A stretch of 64,000 nucleotides of DNA, taken from positions 188,501 through 252,500 of the forward strand of contig OX387603.1 of assembly GCA_947568835.1 (NCBI GenBank), read 5' to 3'. The DNA is from Protonemura montana (Eukaryota > Arthropoda > Insecta > Plecoptera > Nemouridae). Shown piece by piece: positions 25,011 to 41,021 of this stretch (position 1 is the stretch's first letter; every line of letters starts with the position of its first letter). Under the pieces are notes generated by a model, which worked only from the letters and a program-made list of their open reading frames with translations, was not told where the DNA came from and made no database searches. Both the position numbers and the translations under genes were made by a program.

Positions 25011-25844
25011 GTGAGACCCTGTAAATACCTCTAAACGTCTCGATGCTCGCAAGTGTACGTCGACGCACGCAATGTCGTCCTACGAAGGGGTAGGGTGCGG
25101 GGTACAAAGTTAGCCTAATATAAAACACTCTTAAGAAATAACAATTTACTCTCAATGCACGACATCTCTGATAGGTACATGAAAGGTAATATGAAAATAA
25201 TCCTAATTACAAACTAACAATTTACTATAAGAGTGATAAGATAAAAAATCCCTAAGTCCCTAGCTAGCTGTCATTGGCCAGAATAAAATTATGAAGATTA
25301 CTTGAATTTGATCGCCGAGGTAGCCGTGTTTCTCCGTCGATCAGGCGACGACGTTCGCGTTGACTCGTCGAACAGGCGTCGTGTGACTAATGAGGATCGC
25401 GACTTAGGCGTCGTGGCTCGGGTTCGCGTCGCAACTCCGGGCGCAATCAAACAGGCGGCGTGGATCGAGGCCGCGTCGCAACTCGGGCGACGTCGTGGTA
25501 TCAGGCGACGTCGTGGCTCAGGATTCGTAGCTCGAGACAGCGTCGCCACTCCAGGCGTCGTACCTCCGCTGACTTGGTGTACTGGTCCCGGTGTACTCTC
25601 TCGTCTCCACTGATCAGCCTTCTCACGTTCCCGGTCTCGGGCCTTCTCCCGTTCCTCCCTTGTTCTTCCGCTGGCGTTCCTCACGCTCCCTCTCCAGATT
25701 ACACCTCGTGACTTCCTCGGCCAATCATTTGCTCGAATTTATTCTATTGTACATTTAAAGAACAATAACTAATTGGGAGAGGCACTTTGGAAAGGATAAT
25801 GGGGACTGGACCTCACTGCGAACATCGACACATTCCTGCGAAGC
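25011..25844. other. Unassigned, with a local GC-rich patch of CGTCG-rich imperfect repeats
   Basis: At about 25315-25600 the composition turns GC- and CpG-rich with repeated GGCGACGTCGTGG-like phrases, in contrast to the AT-rich surroundings. Open frames on both strands here are Arg-rich and look like products of composition. No known gene was recognised. Confidence 0.35.
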
Positions 25845-26275
25845 ATGTGGCTACCCAGTCGCCTTTCAACCGATGCCAGAACACTTGTCACCCTTACAAA
25901 ACTATCGGATATTAAACAGACGCGCGTGCCTCGAAGATTGTATGCATTATGTGCATCGCACAAACCGATGCCAGAACACTTGTCACCCTTATTGATGCCT
26001 AACAGATATATTATACAGATAGCTCGACGCACATGGCTAGAAGATTGTATGCATTATGTGCATCGCACAAACCGATGCCAGAATACTTGTCACCCTTATT
26101 GATGCCTAACAGATATATTATACAGATGGCTCGACGCACATGGCTCGAAGATTGTATGCATTATGTGCATCGCGCAAACCGATGCCAGAATACTTGTCAC
26201 CCTTATTGATGCCTAACAGATATATTATACAGATGGCTCGACGCACATGGCTCGAAGATTGTATGCATTATGTGC
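25845..26275. repeat. Roughly 95-107-bp tandem repeat, about 4 copies
   Basis: The phrase CCGATGCCAGAA recurs at about 25872, 25966, 26072 and 26179. Units share ATTGTATGCATTATGTGCATCG and a TGCCTAACAGATATATTATA segment. The first unit lacks part of this, giving the shorter first spacing. Confidence 0.8.
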
Positions 26276-26667
26276 ACCTCACAATTCGTCCCCATCCCAC
26301 TTGAGTGAAGCCCAGCTACGCAAAAAAAAACTAAAAAATACAACAGGCTTCTGGCCGAATCAAAACCCTCGCGAAACGCCGAGACCACGTACTCCATAGA
26401 CCTCGCGGCTTCTCCCATGCCTGCACCCGAGAGCAAAAGTTCCGCACGCCACTCCACTGGCTGACGCAATTCATTGGCAAGAGGTAGTAAATGAAAATCG
26501 CTAACAGCGACTTGCGAGTGCGCATCCCGCGTCTCAATTTACATCCATACAACAACACTTATCAGATTTTAATGCACGACTCCTATGCTATCGACATAAT
26601 AATAAAACCTTATGAGAACTTGCTTAACCTAGTAATTTCTTTAGTAAATGAAGCTAAATTGGACCCC

Positions 26668-26985
26668 GATCTCCATCTGTCGCGGGTGTTGCTCTAACCA
26701 ATTGAGCTACTCGAACCCCGATCTCCACCTGTCACGGGTGTTGCTCTAACCAATTGAGCTACTCGAACCCCGATCTCCACCTGTCACGGGTGTTGCTCTA
26801 ACCAATTGAGCTACTTGGACCCCAATCTCCACCTGTCGCGGGTGTTGCTCTAACCTATTGAGCTACTTGGACCCCGATCTCCCCCTGTCGCGGGTGTTGC
26901 TCTAACCAATTGAGCTACTTGGACCCCGATCTCCACCTGTCGCGGGTGTTGCTCTAACCTATTGAGCTACTTGGACACTAGTTTT
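26668..26985 (-). repeat. 52-bp tRNA-like tandem array, about 6 copies
   Basis: Reverse-strand units of the same 52-bp tRNA-like sequence as at 574-1037, with ACTCG/ACTTG variants. On the right flank, TTTTTTGAGATGATTTTAGT matches, inverted, the sequence next to the array at 541-565, so the two loci share flanking as well as core sequence. The array lies in the intron downstream of FBXL4 exon 3. Confidence 0.8.
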
Positions 26986-27025
26986 TTGAGATGATTTTAG
27001 TGTATTTGGTGGTCATTTGTTCTAC

Positions 27026-27900
27026 CTTGTGGGAAATGGAATGTTTCTGAGCGGTGGAGAAAAGATGCGAGATTGTTTCTCCGTGGAATGTGGTTCCCCC
27101 TCGTAAAGCAAACGCCAGCGAATGTCTTGTGAGATGTTAGCAGCGTAAGGACACGCCCAGATTCTTACAACGCTGCCTGGGTTGTCTGTCTCATAGACAC
27201 TGACTTCACTCGGGAATACAGCCAACTCGAAGCTGACCACTAACAAACAACAATATTTACTTATTTACAAACACTTACATAACATTTGGGTACCAACATC
27301 AGATACAGATACCCATCTACAGAAGATAAATGGATAAATATACCAGTAAACAATGAAATAACTACATGAATTTAACTACAATTACTTCTTCTGACACTTG
27401 TAGCACATGGACTACATTGAGGTTAAGTTGCTTACGTCTTTGTTGCTTACCTACAAAATCCTTCGCTTGGATTCGAGCCAAGTTTTGCGTTTGAATGGGT
27501 TTGCTCGCGGAAGGCGCCATATCCCACCACGGGCCATAAGTCCTCTAGAAGATAGACTCTTTAAGCATACTTAACAAGATTAGCGTTGTTGGAAGGCTTC
27601 ATCAAATTTCGGTGACTGCTTGGTCCGACAACTTACAGGAGAATATGCTTCGTGAGAGTCGCCATAACGTGGAAAAACTCTTGGTTTTCCAATCAAATTG
27701 ACTGCCGTGAACGAAATACTAGAGCTATTTCCATATTGAGAACTGCACAGTAATATTTCATTAACAAATTGCTCGATTTTGCCCGCGCTGGTCACACTAC
27801 TAACCACAGATTCTTCCATGACAGGCAAGCCAGAGTCGATGAAAGTCAGAGCCGATGGATCTGGCGCCCATCGATGATTTTCAACTTTTGCGCTAAACAT
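27026..27900 (-). CDS. FBXL4: FBXL4, exons 1-3 (F-box/LRR protein 4, N-terminal part)
   Basis: Three minus-strand exons join in frame: 27637-27900 (from ATG), 27451-27544 and 27026-27239. Introns are 92 and 211 bp with GTAAGT/CTAG and GTAAGC/TTAG borders. Exon 1 carries the CSSQYGNSSSISFTAVNL block, exon 2 RTYGPWWDMAPSA, and exon 3 FELAVFPSEVSVYETDNPGS followed by RIWACPYAANIS. Order and residues follow the galactose-binding-like N-terminal domain of FBXL4 (human counterparts SSHYGSENSMSYTMWNL, FRTYGTWWDQCPSA, VRWEILW). No lesion is visible in these three exons. Exon 1 lies inside the duplicated block (copy 1) and exons 2-3 just outside, so this is the only copy here with an intact start-to-exon-3 path. 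It is head-to-head with CCDC157. The F-box part is not seen. Confidence 0.82.
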
Positions 27901-27955
27901 GTCAGTGCTCCTGACTAAGGGAATGATTTACTCATTTACTCTTAATTTTTAAACG
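27901..27955. promoter_or_regulatory. Bidirectional FBXL4/CCDC157 start region
   Basis: Only 55 bp separate the FBXL4 start codon (minus) from the CCDC157 start codon (plus). Divergent genes this close usually share a promoter and their 5' UTRs overlap; transcription starts cannot be placed from sequence. The same arrangement is kept in copy 2 (47140-47194). Confidence 0.45.
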
Positions 27956-30296
27956 ATGGCACAATTAAATGAAAACTTGATTCGTGCCATGGTGTGGGAT
28001 CTGAAAGAAGTAGTCAATATCTCGATTACATTGTCTTCGTGGATGGGCAAGATTGACTGCAAGTCTTGGAGATATCCTTCCAAGCAGTCACAATCTGTAG
28101 ATGTCTAGTCTATTTTTAACAAGCTCAATGGATCTGCTGGTGAATACTACATCAATCTTTTAGAATGCATACTTAACTATTGTACCGAAATCCATCCAAA
28201 TAATTCTGGTATTTGGAATAGAATTTGGGAAAAATTATTTTAGAATTCAGCTGGCTATATTTTTTATTCGGATGTGAGCATGAGTTAGCGTATATGACCC
28301 TACCAACTGAATTAAAATTACTATACTATTAAAATTACTATTAATAATTACTATACGTACCTACTGGGCATCTTATTATTATGGGAATCTTACTGAATCT
28401 ATTCTGATACCACAACAACATACTTTATTGGGTGTTCAGAATCTTAAAGTCACAGCAAAGAAGTTTCCAGGAGTTACTGAGTCTACCAGATAGATTTTAC
28501 TGAAGTGGTGCGTTTCGGAAGGCGACAAAACTGGCACAAAAGAGCGATTATTGTTCTGTGCTATTAAATGTGAACATCACTTTTACCTCGTTCTGTTTTT
28601 TTTTTCAGACTTTTATTGATTCTGAATTTACTGATAAAATTTGTGGACAATTTTCCAAATCCCTCGACCAATTTGTATGCGGCTAAAAATGTGATCCGTC
28701 CACAACAGCTCTCACTTGGAGGTCTACTAAACATATTCTGGTCGAGAATGCAATCTTTGCAGAAGAGCATGATCGATTGCATGGTTTGGAATGATTACAA
28801 CTCTTGAATATCATTCTGTAATGTTGTAATGTTACTTTTAAATGCAGATAACCTCCTGATGATGAAAATAATATATCTTTTATGCAGGTTACTCAGAGGA
28901 AAATGTTTGAAATGAATGGCAAGCACCAAGATACTGATTCGAATATCAATACAACCAACATTTCCCACACAGTTGTTTCCAGAATTAGTCAAACAGATAT
29001 GATTTCCTTGGCTTCATGTGAAAGCTGTCAGATGAATGAAGCACTCATGAAGAAACTAATCACGTGGATAGAAAATACTTGTCATGATATCGACAGAGAA
29101 TCTTCAGTTGCTGCCCAGAGGTACAATAAATACTTATTTACAAACATGTTATTACCTATAAGCAAAACCTTCTTGTGTTTTATGACTGCGCATATTACTT
29201 CAAATAAAAGTTCTGATTCCACACTTCAAGAAATAAAATTCCGATTCCTTTAATTCAAGAATGAGAATAAAGGTTCAGATTGGAAAACACAAAGTGTTTA
29301 TTATTTGTAATTATTACTTCAACTCCAGCAACTGGTTCATATACTTACCTATTTCTATTTTCATTTTGTTGCATTGACTTGTTTATATGTTTTACTGACT
29401 ATGTTTATATCATCTATGTATGATCAACTCAAACAATTAACAACATTTTATTAGTGCCAAGTTAAATACTAATATCTTTGGGTAGCGCGTAAAGACCAAC
29501 TACAATTCTACGACACTTTGCATTCGATATTTGAGGTAGTTTACAGTTAGAAAATACTTTAGCAAGAGCATACAAATTTGATTGTACCCCAATTAAAATG
29601 ACAGTAATAATCACAGGAAGGTGGCGTCGAAGGAAATAATACAAACAACGCAGTGGCATTGTATGGGAAGTTGGGCTGATGCCATCGTTGAAGATCTTAC
29701 CAACCTCCAAGTCAACTACAAGGAGTTCAGTCTTCAAAACACTCAGCTGATCAAGTTGGTGAGAGCTACACAAAGCAAATTGGAGAAAAAAACCCAAGGA
29801 AACCAGGATTATATCAAGAAGCTAAAAATACAATGCAAAGATTCTAAAGTGAATCTGGAAGAAAAGCAAAATCAGCTCAGCCAAGTAAACATGAAGTGGC
29901 AGCTATTGTTCAGTGATAAAGAAGAAAGTTACAAAATATTAGAAATGAAATTGAAACTCACTGGTTTGTATAGATAATCGATTATTGTTGAATTACACTG
30001 AATCTGTCTGTAAAAGTACTTCTAAAAGTACTTCAATCCTACCTATCAGAATGTTGCAGCCCACACAAGTTAGTCTTCTATTTCTGCATTTAGATCAACT
30101 ACTAGCAGAAAGTGTCTGCAAGGAAAAGTGCACACAAAATGCTCTTGAAGAAATGCACCAGCAGCTGGAGGTGGTTTCTAATGATAGAAACACACAAGCC
30201 AATGAAATTGCAGGATTACATGTCAGACTTCTCCGGGAGCAACAGGATTACCAAACTAAATGTGCTGAGTTTCAGATGCAAGCTGCAGGTCTTCAG
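27956..30296 (+). pseudogene. CCDC157: CCDC157-like coiled-coil gene, copy 1 (5' part, broken)
   Basis: Exons: 1 from ATG at 27956 to about 28170; 2 28609-28783; 3 28888-29120; 4 29617-29963; 5 30094-30296. Splice phases fit throughout. Family features are the N-terminal exon ending before a DRLLLILNLLIKFVDNF junction, RPQQLSLGGLLNIFWSRM in exon 2, SLASCESC in exon 3, GSWADAIVEDLTNLQ starting the exon 4 coiled coil, and a Gln/Glu-rich coiled coil in exon 5. CCDC157 proteins are coiled-coil proteins linked to secretory-pathway/Golgi and sperm functions. Lesions: in-frame TAG at 28106-28108 (shared with copy 2) and a 12-bp deletion after 28170 that removes the exon 1 donor. The 3' exons are missing; degenerate coding-like sequence continues to about 30530. 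Confidence 0.68.
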
Positions 30297-31952
30297 GTAA
30301 AGTAATGTTCAACTGTCGGAAACTTATCGGAAAATATTGTTACTTTACAAGTGAAACAAAGAAGATCTCTAGAAATGCAAAGCTCTGTTATTGCAAGATC
30401 TTACCCATGACCAAGGCAATTTTCACAAAGCTTTGCTTCAAGGACCCATAACAAATAACAAGTTGCATTGGCAAGTCCAAGCTCCCAAATGTCAAGAAAA
30501 GTTGCATAGCATTGTATTGCAAAGATGTAAATGAATAAAGTTAAGCAGTCTTTACACGTACATTACCTGAGTAATTAGATGGTCCCAGCTGATTGCAAAC
30601 TCAAACGCATGGCCTCACTTGCAAGTATTCACAATTGCACAAAGCCAAACCTAAAACTCACTCAAAAACAGGAATGTACCTCGGTCAGTGAGGAACACGA
30701 GACATGACTTGAAAGTCAAACTCCATTTAAAACACAACGGTTAAATTCAACTCAAAAATTGTCTTTCAATGTTAATAATAGGATAATGTATCAATGGAAT
30801 GTCATGAGTTTTCACTCCATTTGCTTGTCTATTGCTACTGGCAAACATATCATCAAATATATCATTAAATATATCATTAGAGGTGAAATTTATGTGAAAT
30901 ACTTGTAAGAAGCTTGAAGCTGAAAGAAAGCGGGGAGGAAGACATCCCAACCACTGGCAACCACGCTGCTCGCTGGCATTCAAGTTCATGGTCGGATAAA
31001 ACCCAGGCAAGCTCACTCCACTGCACACGTGAAAAGCAAACCCGGCAAACAACACTCGGTGCATTCCTCGTAAAACTCTCATGTTTTTATTAAATTAGCA
31101 ATCCACTGTCTTATTTTGTAAACAACAATGTCAGACAAGTGAAACAAATTGAACAATACATTATTAGTTTGTAGGTTTATGTACACTCTTGTCCTTCTCT
31201 AAATAATTCATTGATTTAACTCCTGATATCAGTCAAATATTACATACTTTTGGTAGACAAAAGGAGATTGAAAGCAACAATTCATGAAATCTGGTTGAGA
31301 GATGTCTGCTAGGCAAACCAACAGCACGCCACGTGGCCAAGCCAGTACTTACGACTTTGCGGCAATTGTCCACTGAAAACTTCGGCGTTTCCACCGGGAA
31401 CTGAGGGGTCTGGACCAGGACCAGGATCAGGATCAGGGGTTCTTTTGTCAGGAGCTTTGTTAGGGAAGACGCAGGACTTTCTGTTGCCAGCCCAAGCTAG
31501 CCTAATCTCTGTGTAGCTAATATCTAGTGTGTGAATAAATAGAAAAGAGGTTAATGAATGCACATTTTGCCCGGCAAATTACTAGTGGAAAGGTGAGTGA
31601 GTCTCCGCTTACGTTCCTGCACTACGTTTAATAATAAATACTCGCTACTAACATATTTTGTTTGTGTGTAATGAAGGTATACAAGTACGCTACTACGATT
31701 ATCACCCAGTGGCGCCAACCCCCACGTTGCGGGAATCACTTTCGTGTAAAATGATTGTCAGGCGAGTAATATTGGGCCGAGGAATCCTCTGCCGGAACGT
31801 ACTAACTGCTAAAAAAAGAACCGCTTCCTTTCTATATAAAAATAACACCTCGCATACAAAACAAAAGGCACTTCTCTAAGAATTTAAGTGAACTCCTAGA
31901 GTTTGTTGGGCTGGAGGTTAAGTAGGTGCTTGGTTGTGGGTATCCAGGGGGC
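30297..31952. other. Intergenic/3' region between CCDC157 and SERCA (copy 1)
   Basis: It contains two minus-strand open frames kept in both copies: 30747-31082 (111 aa) and 31309-31563 (84 aa, with an Asp-Pro/Gly-Pro stretch PDPDPGPGPDP). Neither matches a protein I recognise. They may be SERCA 3' UTR or alternative 3' exon material, or chance frames. No polyadenylation site is assigned. Confidence 0.3.
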
Positions 31953-31955
31953 TTA

Positions 31956-32195
<240 letters not shown>

Positions 32196-32206
32196 CTAAC
32201 AGCCTA

Positions 32207-32785
<579 letters not shown>

Positions 32786-33113
32786 CTAGAAACAAAACAA
32801 ACAAAACAATTGAAATTACTTGGCTACTGTCACATCATTGCAAACTTTGATAGGATGATGAACCTACATCATCAAAAGTTAATATAAAATCTCTAAATAT
32901 TCCTATATTTTGAGTCGTTATGAAACTACCAGACCGATATTTCTAAAAACCGCGTGGGGTCAAAGTTGGGAACACTGGAATGTGCTCTGCAAATTTGATT
33001 GCAATCGGAGCAGGTGAAAATTGAAAGGTTAAGTCAACTTGAAGATTAAGTTGTGTTGATAAAATGAAACTCACCAGCTGCCAGTAGGTAAGTTGGGGTC
33101 CCTCGGGCGCCTA

Positions 33114-33765
<652 letters not shown>

Positions 33766-33778
33766 TTCAACATTAAGT

Positions 33779-34075
33779 ATGAAAATACTTGTAAATACTT
33801 GGGGGTAACTCTTAGATCTAACCTGAATTGGGAAGACCATATAAAAAACATAGTTGGAAAGAGAGATTATGGTTTGTAATGGTTACAAATGTACAGGGTA
33901 CAGATGCAAAGGTATAGGAAGAGGCAGTGGCATGGGAATGTTGTGACTTTTGTTGGAATATGTGGCAGTGGCATGGGACCCACGAACATCAAAACTTGAA
34001 CAAGATTTAGAAGAAATGCAGAGGACAACTGCTGGGCTCGTGATAAATAAATAGCAACACAATTCTCAGCCTGAA
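33779..34075 (+). mobile_element. LINE ORF2 fragment in a SERCA intron (copy 1)
   Basis: The plus strand encodes KYLGVTLRSNLNWEDHIKNI, then a short gap, then AWDPRTSKLEQDLEEMQRTT, both standard C-terminal blocks of Jockey/CR1-like ORF2. It is antisense to SERCA. The same insertion occurs in copy 2 at about 53055-53335, so it predates the duplication. Confidence 0.7.
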
Positions 34076-34263
34076 GCACACGCGAGTAAAACACTTGCAA
34101 TGCGGGAGGCATTTTATTGCCATGTTATTATCAACTACTTGGGATTTAAACTCCAGGTTAAACTTGCTGAGAGTAGGTTCGTGCATTTCAAGAGACTGTT
34201 GTTGTGCAAGCAAATCTCTGTCACCAGTCTTTCAGTCAAGACCTGGTCTTGCAGGTAAGGCTA

Positions 34264-34530
<267 letters not shown>

Positions 34531-34539
34531 TTAGCCAAG

Positions 34540-35745
34540 AACATATGTGTCAAGGTATAGGGCATGGTGCAAGCATGGATGTGTACAGCTAGGTTGGCAT
34601 CTTCAATGGGAGCCAGGGACATGTGTGTCAAGTTATAGGGCATGGTGCAAGCATGGATGTGTACAGCTGGGTTGGCATCTTCAATGGGAGCCAGGGACAT
34701 GTGTGTCAAGGTATAGGGCATGGTGCAAGCATGGATGTGTACAGCTGGGTTGGCATCTTCAATGGGAGCCAGGGACATGTGTGTCAAGGTATAGGGCAGG
34801 GTGCAAGCATGGATGTGTACAGCTGGGTTGGCATCTTCAATGGGAGCCAGGGACACGTGTGTCAAGTTATAGGGCATGGTGCAAGCATGGATGTGTACAG
34901 CTGGGTTGGCATCTTCAATGGGAGCCAGGGACATGTGTGTCAAGGTATAGGGCATGGTGCAAGCATGGATGTGTACAGCTGGGTTGGCATCTTCAATGGG
35001 AGCCAGGGACATGTGTGTCAAGGTATAGGGCAGGGTGCAAGCATGGATTTGTACAGCTGGGTTGGCATCTTCAATGGGAGCCAGGGACATATGTGTCAAG
35101 GTATAGGGCATGGTGCAAGCATGGATGTGTACAGCTGGGTTGGCATCTTCAATGGGTGCCAGGGACATGTGTGTCAAGGTATAGGGCTTGGTGCAAGCAT
35201 GGATGTGTACAGCTGGGTTGGCATCTTCAATGGGAGCCAGGGACATGTGTGTCAAGGTATAGGGCAGGGTGCAAGCATGGATGTGTACAGCTGGGTTGGC
35301 ATCTTCAATGGGAGCCAGGGACATGTGTGTCAAGGTATAGGGCATGGTGCAAGCATGGATGTGTACAGCTGGGTTGGCATCTTCAATGGGAGTCAGGGAC
35401 ATGTGTGCCAAGGTATAGGGCATGGTGCAAGCATGGATGTGTACAGCTGGGTTGGCATCTTCAATGGGAGTCAGGGACATGTGTGTCAAGGTATAGGGCA
35501 TGGTGCAAGCATGGATGTGTACAGCTAGGTTGGCATCTTCAATGGGAGTCAGGGACATGTGTGTCAAGGTATAGGGCATGGTGCAAGCATGGATGTGTAC
35601 AGCTGGGTTGGCATCTTCAATGGGAGTCAGAGACATGTGTGTCAAGGTATAGGGCATGGTGCAAGCATGGATGTGTACAGCTGGGTTGGCATCTTCAATG
35701 GGCGTCAGGGACATGTGTACCAAGGTATATGGCTTGGTGCAAGCT
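34540..35745. repeat. 78-bp minisatellite, about 15 copies, inside a SERCA intron (copy 1)
   Basis: Units of 78 bp (phrase GGTTGGCATCTTCAATGGGA) fill almost the whole intron between the 673-nt and 226-nt SERCA exons. As 78 bp is 26 codons and few stops occur, open frames of 300-460 codons run on both strands; they are artefacts of periodicity. A homologous array is at 53822-55025. Confidence 0.95.
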
Positions 35746-36657
35746 TGTGTATTATACGTGCCTGCGGCAGATGGCTTCAGCTGTAGCCTTGTTATCTCCA
35801 GTGATGACAATGACTCGGATTCCAGCGGGCCTGCATCGTACAATGGCGTCGAAGACTTCCTTGCGAGGAGGATCCAACATTCCAACGACTCCAACGAAGG
35901 TAAGGTTGACTTCATAAGTGTAGAACTTGGTCGAGTCTGTCAGGTTCATGTCCTCCAGTTTCATTGGGGTATCAGCGACAGCCAGGGCAAGACAACGGAG
36001 AGTATCTCTTCCGCAACCGTAGGTGGCAGTGAGCTCCAGGATGCGTTTCTTCAACGTGGGCGTCAGCGGCACTTTCTGTGTACCAACTCGGGCATGTGTG
36101 CAACGTTCAAGTACACCTTCCGGTGCTCCCTTGACAAACAGCTTGGGTCCAGTTCCCAGACGAGAAGCCTTCAATGGTACGCAGTACGAGGACATGGACT
36201 TGCGATCTCGAGAGAATTCCAGAGTGAATTCCTTCTTCCACTTTGTTTCAATCTCTTGACGGACTACGATGGCGGCGGAACGTCGGTCAAGTCCGGTCTT
36301 GGGCAACGAGAAGGGGTTCATCTTCTCAGCGAGAACAATCAAAGCAGTCTCGGTGGCTTCTCCTACTTTCTCAAAAGCTTGCTTGAATTCGTTGAAGTCA
36401 ATTGAAGAGTCATTGCACATGATGCAGATGTTTCCTAGAATCAGAACAACAGAATTACTTATACAGCCTCTAGGAGTTTACTGGGTTCACAAGCCTCAGC
36501 TTTCTTTATGCTTAACAGATGAAAGCCAACAGTGCAAGCTGTCATATTTACTAAATTATTCTGAATCTCAAACAGAGCTGGGATTCTCATAGAAAATATT
36601 GCCAGCTATATTTACAATTGGGTGTTTTGACAGCTATTGGTTACCGTAGCAAATCTA

Positions 36658-37312
<655 letters not shown>

Positions 37313-37456
37313 GACATGAACATATGACAAAACTTGCTTACAATAGTGAAAAAGTGAATGGGTTTATGAACTGTAAAGATGGTCTCTGTATTTTAAAATA
37401 GTTCTAATGAATAATAACAAAGAAACAGTTTTAAATCAGCAAAAGACCCAGTATTA

Positions 37457-37759
<303 letters not shown>

Positions 37760-37859
37760 CTACTGGACATGCCAAACACAAGTTTAAATTTAAGTTTAAA
37801 TTATAAACTAAAGAAAATAAAACTAGAAATAACAAAGAAAGACCCAGATTTTGCAGGTG

Positions 37860-38066
37860 CAAAACTGCTAAAACTGCATTGCTCTACCGAATTATATCAA
37901 GGAAAAAAAAGGACCGGCGCTAAGGAATAGCATAAAAAAGTTTTTAATTGAGATATGTTTTTATTCTGTCAAAGAATATTGTACCATTTAATTTTAAAAC
38001 AATTACTGTCAAATTACTTGTATATGTTCTAAATGACAATAAACAAATTATTATTATTATTATTAT
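37860..38066 (+). mobile_element. LINE 3' end fragment with (ATT)n tail (copy 1)
   Basis: Encodes KKFLIEICFYSVKEY, the last conserved block of Jockey/CR1-like ORF2, then a short 3' UTR with AATAAAC and an (ATT)n tail. It is antisense to SERCA in the intron between the fifth and sixth exons of the series. The copy 2 counterpart (57150-57346) has a shorter tail. Confidence 0.7.
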
Positions 38067-38468
38067 TGTTGTAATGTTTGGGCAGCATAATAAATGTTAA
38101 CTATTTTATTGCATAGCTTTTTCTTTTCACAATCTGTCTGGGATCATTCAAACATTTTGTACAGGAAATCATTATTATGTTGACATCTGGCCATGTGGTG
38201 CTAGCGTTGAGTGTAGGTTCTAGGTGGAGAAACAACGTCAATGTTTCAGTCTCTGCGTGAAAGATGGCCGCCAAATGACTACCTTACCGACAAAAATGCA
38301 GAGTACCGGAACATCACGTTAAGTGGAGCCACTGTCGTATGAAATTTAATTTCAATATTTCTCGTAGGTTAACTCGCTTTTGTGACTTTTCATGCTAAAA
38401 AAATCTCCATCAATGTTTACCTCAACGATTGATAAACACGTAACGATATTAAAAAGCGAGTTAATCTA

Positions 38469-38750
<282 letters not shown>

Positions 38751-38767
38751 TCAAACACATGGACCAA

Positions 38768-39172
38768 GATCTCAACCTGTCTCAGGTGTTGCTCTAACCA
38801 ATTGAGCTACTTGGACCCCAATCTCAACCTGTCGTGGGTGTTGCTCTAACCAATTGAGCTACTTGGACCCCGATCTCCACCTGTCGCGGGTGTTGCTCTA
38901 ACCAATTGAGCTACTTGGACCCCGATCTCCACCTGTCGCTGGTGTTGCTCTAACCAATTGAGCTACTTGGACCCCGATCTCCACCTGTCGTGGGTGTTGC
39001 TCTAACCAATTGAGCTACTTGGACCCCGATCTCAACCTGTCGCGGGTGTTGCTCTAACCAATTGAGCTACTTGGACCCCGATCTCAACCTGTCGCGGGTG
39101 TTGCTCTAACCAATTGAGCTACTTGGACCCCGATCTCAACCTGTCGCGGGTGTTGCTCTAACCAATCAAACA
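38768..39172 (-). repeat. 52-bp tRNA-like tandem array, about 8 copies (copy 1)
   Basis: Reverse-strand units of the same tRNA-like sequence, in the SERCA intron between the fourth and fifth exons of the series. The head module lies at 39214-39290. The homologous array in copy 2 is about four times longer. Confidence 0.9.
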
Positions 39173-39386
39173 CATGGACCAAGATCTACACCTGATCTCC
39201 ACTTGGACATCTTAGATCTCCAAGGAGTAGAACCAAGAGGCTGTGAATACTCAGAGTCACTCTGATTCTAGTGACGCTATATCACGTCACAATCATTGTG
39301 TTTATTAATGGCAATCGCTAGCAATGTCGATGGTATTTTATTATTAACAACACTAATAACCTCCCAAACATTGGTTTCCATGGTTA

Positions 39387-39602
<216 letters not shown>

Positions 39603-39689
39603 TCAGGATCATCTTGAGATCCATTTCATACCAATTCAAGTCCATCTCATTTAAACCACTTCCTAGATTGGGAGACTGAAGTCCCAGGC

Positions 39690-40482
<793 letters not shown>

Positions 40483-41021
40483 TTAATCTTGTAAATGAAA
40501 CTCACCTTCTTCAGCAGGTAATTCTGAAACAAAAGAAACAAGTGAATGAAGTACCAAGTGTAATAAGAGTTTGTTCTGCTAGGGACCCTAGATTCAGTGT
40601 CTAGAAGGGGAGGGGCGTTTAGAAGGCTTCGTTCAACACGCGAGCTCAAGGCGTTTACAGATATCAGTCTACTGTCTGACGTCACCAGCTACTGTCTGAC
40701 GTCACAGGGACCGAGTTAAGCGACAACGCCGTCATTCAACGTCGATGCATTCGGCGAGAGTCGGAAATAGCGGCGACTCAAGATCTTGCCTCGGTAAACC
40801 AGTTTCCGTTTCAAACAACGCACAAACATCAACCGAAATAGAAGTTAAATAGAAGCCAAAGAGAAGCCAAAGAGAAGCCTCTATTAAATCTGACAGCAGA
40901 CAAAAAGCCATCAAATCATAACGGCCATCAAGAATCAACAGATCGAAGCAATGTAATGGAAGCCAGCGAACATCTCTTTAGTCAGAGACAATGGAAGGAT
41001 TGTTAGATTGTTTACTCTAAG

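Noticed and set aside
25298..25711. Arg/Ser-rich open frames on both strands
   Set aside because: Explained by local CpG-rich composition; no homology recognised.
35656..36405. Plus-strand frame of 249 codons (also 54940-55689)
   Set aside because: Antisense shadow of the 673-nt SERCA exon.
40732..40938. Minus-strand frame upstream of the first SERCA exon, also at 61588-61794, as the SERCA start exon
   Set aside because: It shares no residues with the expected SERCA N-terminus and has no donor in the right phase. It may be UTR or intron.
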